Shown: positions 59,632 through 64,000 of the stretch, in pieces
Numbering within the stretch: the stretch's first letter is position 1
Layout of the letters: each line of letters starts with the position of its first letter
NCBI GenBank assembly: GCA_035079385.1
Contig: JAVHKY010000052.1
Span: 7,440,001 to 7,504,000, forward strand
Direction: 5' to 3'
Length of the DNA stretch: 64,000 nt
DNA from: Aspidiotus rigidus
Taxonomy: Eukaryota; Arthropoda; Insecta; Hemiptera; Diaspididae
Notes under the pieces: generated by a model
What the model was told of the DNA's origin: nothing
Seen by the model: the letters and a program-made list of their open reading frames with translations, nothing else
Databases searched by the model: none
Translations under genes and position numbers: made by a program

Positions 59632-62038
59632 GGAAAGATATTTTTATTTCATAAAACGGGAATATTTTCGAAGACAAACTCTCCGAGTGTAGATTGAAGA
59701 TGTAGTGAGTTCTGTATCAACTGTTATATCATTACAGAGGTCTCTCATTGAGAAAATGATACGTAATCGCAAAATATCTGAAAAAATAAAGGTCTTGGAC
59801 CAGTTTGAAATGGTAATTAAAAGCCCTCTATCAATGATCAAAACTAGCGATATAATATACCTTTGCATGTCTGAGATGTCTGAGAGGTCTTTATTTTTTT
59901 ATTTCAATTCAAGATCGCAACACAGTGTTTTATTAATTTTACCAAAGTCGTTATTTCGACAATGATCACAATCATGATCAAACCCATTCAAACTGAAGAA
60001 TATAAGAAAATGAAAAAATAACACGAAATTTTCCAGAATCTCAGTGAAACTCAAAATACTCGGGTGAAACTTATTATTTGTAAAGTACAGTAGAAGTAAT
60101 TAATAACCTCCTATCTGGTCAGACTGATTGTTCTTCACACTTTTCTCTCAAGTTTTTGTTTACCTGGCATGCCTGCGTAGCGTGCACACGGTCAACAATT
60201 TTGTCTGCTCTTTCTCGATTAATAGACACACTCAACTAGTTTTTGTGGTACGATATGGTAGACCTGTAGGCAGGTTATTTCCTTGGGTCACGCCAAGTCA
60301 CGCATACATCTACAAGGTCACGGCTTAGAATCGTGATAACAGTTTAGAACAACTTGTTTTAGAACGACTTGTGTTAGAATAATTTGTTTTAGAACAACTT
60401 GTGTTAGAATAACTTACATTAGAATAACTTGGTTTAGAATAACTTACAATTAGCCCCTTTGTAGTAAGTAGGTATAAATTGAAATTCAAAATTGAATCGA
60501 GGATCACAAAGCTGGGATACCGCATTTGCGATTCATGATCATCTTTCAAGTCATTCTGTTCCCCACGTTTTTATTCGCGCAATTATTCATTTCAGTTTCT
60601 CGTGGGTCCGTAGAAGAGTTTGTGCTCCTCAGTTCACATTTAATTAACCATATTTTATTGAATACACTAACCAACCTCCACTTGAGTAGAAACTCATTTT
60701 CTAAAAGTAGAGCCCTATAAATACGGGTGAGGACATGGTCCGCCATATTGAGTCGTTACATCATCATTTATCTCCATAGCTCCCTATTCAGATGAGGAAT
60801 TTGTGATAAGTGAATCTATTTTGCATTTCTCAATAGTGTACTGAGTCTTACATTTTGCTTTGGCACTTAGTCTACTATGTTCTCTTATTATTTCCAAATC
60901 ATGATAAACTGTTATCAGTCATTAAAATAGGAGAGTGTGAAAATAATGATGATGGAACGACTAAATATGGCGATCCATGTGCTCACTCGTATTTATAGGG
61001 CTCTAGGGAAAGAAACAAACGCCCAACAACTAGGTAATTGATAGAAGAAGCTTTGTGAATGACGTTCAGCTTTTGTCTATCTATCTGTATAGGTATCTGT
61101 CATATTAGCGTATACAGTGTATCAAAACAAGTCATAGAAGTATTTCTGGCAAGCTCCTCCTTTTTCCTAATAATAACAAGATTCACATTCCATCAAAACA
61201 AAATAATTCGATTCCAATACATCTTCATATACATTGCAAAATATTGATTTAAGATGATATTTGGCTTTTAACATCAGGCGTAAGAACCGGCACTAGAAAC
61301 TAAATGTACCTTATACTTACTGCAAGTTAAAATAATAAAATTTCAATAATTATTCATTAAAACTGTTCATACCTCATATACTTTCTACTCAGGTACTCAC
61401 GTTCTATCAAATAGAACTACAAACTCAGATTGGAGACTAGAATCATTGTAATTAGATACCAATTTTATGATCAGGATACTCAAAAATCATTCATTTTAGA
61501 TTTTGCTCTACCTACCGCTTCACCATTCACATTGTTTAGACCAATTTCAAGGATTCATACTTCATCTCTCTCATTCTTTTCCATCGCAATTAAGATGTTT
61601 AGTTCCATTTATAGTCAGCTGATGGTCATTAAAATGAAATAACTTGCAATTTGAACATATCAAATTTATTGTAACACCAACCTTCTCAATTTGCGAACCT
61701 TCGATAATAAAGACGCTAGGTATTATTTTTATATGGTTCCTACATTAATGATGGTCGGTCAAACACAATCAAAATGCAAATTAATTGCAATAATAACACG
61801 CAAAGAGCCAAAGACTCGAGACTACACAGCATACAGCACACTTGACTGTGACGTCAGCGTCTTAACTGTGACGAAAGAAGAAGAAGAAGAAAAAAGTGAT
61901 TACAATACGGTCGGCTCCGCGACACGCGCCGACCCTAAAAAGGTATCTGTCTTGATGAAAATCGTGTGTCATATCAACCTTTTTTCCTGATTCATCTTCA
62001 ACGCTTGTAAAAGCCCTTAGATAATAGTAATACTATCA
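59632..62038. other. Non-coding stretch with short repeats
   Basis: No convincing gene. Eight degenerate TTAGAATAACTTG-type units lie at 60348-60450. A dispersed repeat (GGGATACCGCATTTGCGAT) at about 60460-60560 matches copies near 29740 and 30260. Confidence 0.5.
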
Positions 62039-62179
62039 TATGGACCCTATTGAGCCAAACCCAACCAAGCAACATGATAACAATGTAGAGAAATATTCCT
62101 ATACTATAAGCGGAGATTCTCTTTTTTGCCGGATTGTTATCATGTTGCTTGGTTGAGTTTGGCTAAAAAGGGTCCATAT
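62039..62179. mobile_element. Small hairpin MITE
   Basis: Arms of about 45 bp begin ATATGGACCCTATTGAGCC and include CAAGCAACATGATAACAAT and its complement. Confidence 0.8.
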
Positions 62180-62366
62180 TGAATCTTTGATAGTTGCGCT
62201 AATATGTGTAACAAAAGTTTTATATTTTTGTTGTTTGTGATATTATTTTATTTTTGAGAATTCATTCCAGGATTTCTGTACATCATTCAAATTTAGATAA
62301 AGACTGAACATTAGTCAAAGTTTATTATTTTTTCCGTCGGTAGCTTAAGTCAATCTTTGAGACAGT

Positions 62367-62663
62367 TATTTGCATGAGGACACAACTGTAGGTGCGCTAG
62401 AGTCGTGCCCGAAAAGGGGATTCAGCAAAAATTGCCATAAACCTGTATAAAACTAAAACGGACTGTATCTTTGTCAATATTGAAAAATACAAAAAAGTAG
62501 TAAGAGCATTTTTTTATTATTTTCATTCATAGAATAACCTAAAAGAAGAAAAAATTAAGATTTCAACAATTTTCGGTGACATCACCTTTTCAGGCAGCTT
62601 CCAAAAATGGCCACCACAGTTTTCATAGAGGGCGCCTACTTTGTGTCCTCATGCGAATAGTAA
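62367..62663. mobile_element. MITE with inverted ends
   Basis: Ends TTATTTGCATGAGGACACA and TGTGTCCTCATGCGAATAGT are inverted, 297 bp overall, non-coding. Confidence 0.7.
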
Positions 62664-63396
62664 TTCTATTGTGTGAATTATTTCTGACTCCACTTCTTAT
62701 GTGAGCAGCTGTGCTAGTAGTTGTTGTCTAATTAACTTTATTTTTATAGACAAAATTGACCTAATCTATTTCTAGAAGTGAGAACATTTCAGGAACATTC
62801 CACAATAATTTCAATTTTTTTTAGGGTTTGCAATATAACAGTTATATAATTGTTGTGACCAATAACCGAAATGAAAAAAGTTCGTTGACCGTTTGACCGA
62901 TAACCGTTTCACTGAAAAAAGGTGTTGACCGTTAAACTCATAACCGTTTCAATCATTTCTCTCAAACGGTTAACGGTTAACCATTAACCATTTCCTTATT
63001 TCTCTCAATCAAACGGTCATGACCATGAGTGGTGCGCATGTTGGAGGCCGAGTCGGTAACTATGGTAATGCCGGACGCCGAAAGCCCGAAACACGCCGAA
63101 ATCGGAAATCGAAATGGGAAATGCATGCGTGATTCGTTTCTTGGTTCCTGATTTTGTCAATTATTACAGTTCAAACTTTGCAAAAAGTGAAAACCCTGTA
63201 GAAAGTACGAGAAAAAGATGGAGCACCATTTTATAATAAATAAAAATAATTCTCTCAGTAATCAATAACAACTACTCTATTTCCAAAGAAGAAATGGATT
63301 ATGTTAATTAACCAAATTCAAAGGATTATGAAATTGTGGAATTAAAAGATATAATTGAATCATCGAGTGAAACTATAATCAATTGTTTATATTATG
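62664..63396. other. Non-coding stretch with AACCGTT repeats
   Basis: From about 62870 to 63015 short GACCGTTTGACCGATAACC-like units recur in both orientations. No gene is seen. Confidence 0.5.
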
Positions 63397-63403
63397 TTTA
63401 TGA

Positions 63404-63451
<48 letters not shown>

Positions 63452-63453
63452 AA
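63397..63453. repeat. GAAA microsatellite
   Basis: About 14 uninterrupted GAAA units. Confidence 0.95.
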
Positions 63454-63841
63454 AAAACTTACAATTTGACTGAATTTGAAAAAGTGAAAATACATAATAA
63501 TATTTTTTGGCTCGGCCGCATATTGGGGTTTAAACTTACACTAGAGAGCGCTACTGAAAGGGTGAATCAGAGAATTTATATACGTTCATACATTGATTTT
63601 CAATCCACTGTTATTTTTTCAATTTAACTTGTTATTTATTGCTACAATTTTTTTTTGTATAAGTTTAATGCTGATGATACAGACTACAAAATTTATGCTT
63701 GTATTTGCTTTAAAAAACAATATCCTATTAATTATGGTGTGTGAAATTTCTTCATTTAAAAAGCATTGAACAAAAGGGTCAATATCGTCAGGGCTACCAA
63801 CTCCTCAACTCTAAGTTTAAATCCCAATACTTATATTTTTT

Positions 63842-63940
63842 ATTATTAAACGTTTCGGCTGTCGAGCAGCCTTTATCAAAAACAAGACTGTAATGTTTGT
63901 TTCTGATGAGCCTGCTGGACAGCCGAAACGTTGAATAATA
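63842..63940. repeat. Short hairpin repeat
   Basis: TTATTAAACGTTTCGGCTGTC and its near reverse complement at the other end, with GCAGCC/GAGCCTG inside. It resembles widespread CGAAACG hairpin repeats. Confidence 0.7.
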
Positions 63941-64000
63941 AAATATAATAAGTATGTGCGGGCAGAGCCAAAATAAAATATTATTATTGAAAATTCCTCG

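Noticed and set aside
63394..63627. 77-codon frame starting with Lys/Glu/Arg repeats
   Set aside because: Translation of the GAAA microsatellite.

Overview
The window looks like eukaryotic nuclear DNA from an arthropod, probably an insect. It is AT-rich, has short GT-AG introns, and is packed with fold-back MITEs, a Jockey-like LINE, a second LINE with an RNase H domain, Copia and Gypsy remnants, and a THAP gene. Host assignment is inference from this repeat content; no species marker is visible. No ordinary host gene is certain.

The centre of interest is two Polinton/Maverick-type virus-like elements. Element 2 (41091-59057, 17,967 bp) is structurally complete. It has 6-bp target-site duplications TAACTT (41085-41090 and 59058-59063), terminal inverted repeats of about 560 bp that start AGTAGTAGG, and a gene carried inside each inverted repeat. 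Its minus-strand block encodes, from right to left: two SAP-repeat proteins, a protein-primed family B DNA polymerase with an embedded J-domain (HPD) segment, an FtsK/HerA-type packaging ATPase, a small OB-like protein, a major-capsid candidate, an unrecognised protein, a penton-like protein, a conserved virion-type protein, a parvovirus-like PLA2 protein, an adenain-type protease, a dUTPase-like-fold candidate, a Cys-rich protein with an MGCTASK start, a DDE integrase and a BRO-N protein. A plus-strand block (56189-58914) encodes small accessory proteins: a KEN-box peptide, three C2H2 fingers and a new-looking Cys/His repeat.

Element 1 (about 4866-14350) is a diverged relative on the minus strand. 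It has integrase, protease, PLA2 protein, the conserved 259-aa protein, penton-like protein, capsid candidate and ATPase, but no polymerase catalytic body: only the polymerase N-terminal domain remains, joined to an acidic SAP-type protein that is itself broken. It has no recognisable inverted repeats and its right end is cut off next to a MITE.

Both elements share a compact promoter logic. TATA boxes lie in the last codons, or the stop codon itself, of the upstream gene, and several genes share a TATA-TCATTG promoter plus leader cassette with 26-30 bp spacing.

Remaining layout: 1-4865 non-coding with a TTAA fold-back MITE (3007-3830) and a short repeat array; 14362-19266 a MITE and a rearranged transposon carrying a decayed HEEADTR-type gene with a 1.25-kb inverted arm; 19945-25371 a Jockey-like LINE with 13-bp TSD and an inserted repeat; 25547-26973 nested MITEs; 27045-29403 a THAP gene between inverted repeats; 29700-32500 tandem and dispersed repeats; 32730-34900 Copia remnant; 36460-37190 Gypsy-like Gag; 37598-39438 a 5'-truncated LINE with 12-bp TSD; 39520-40300 a dispersed duplication; 59064-64000 MITEs, short repeats and a GAAA microsatellite.
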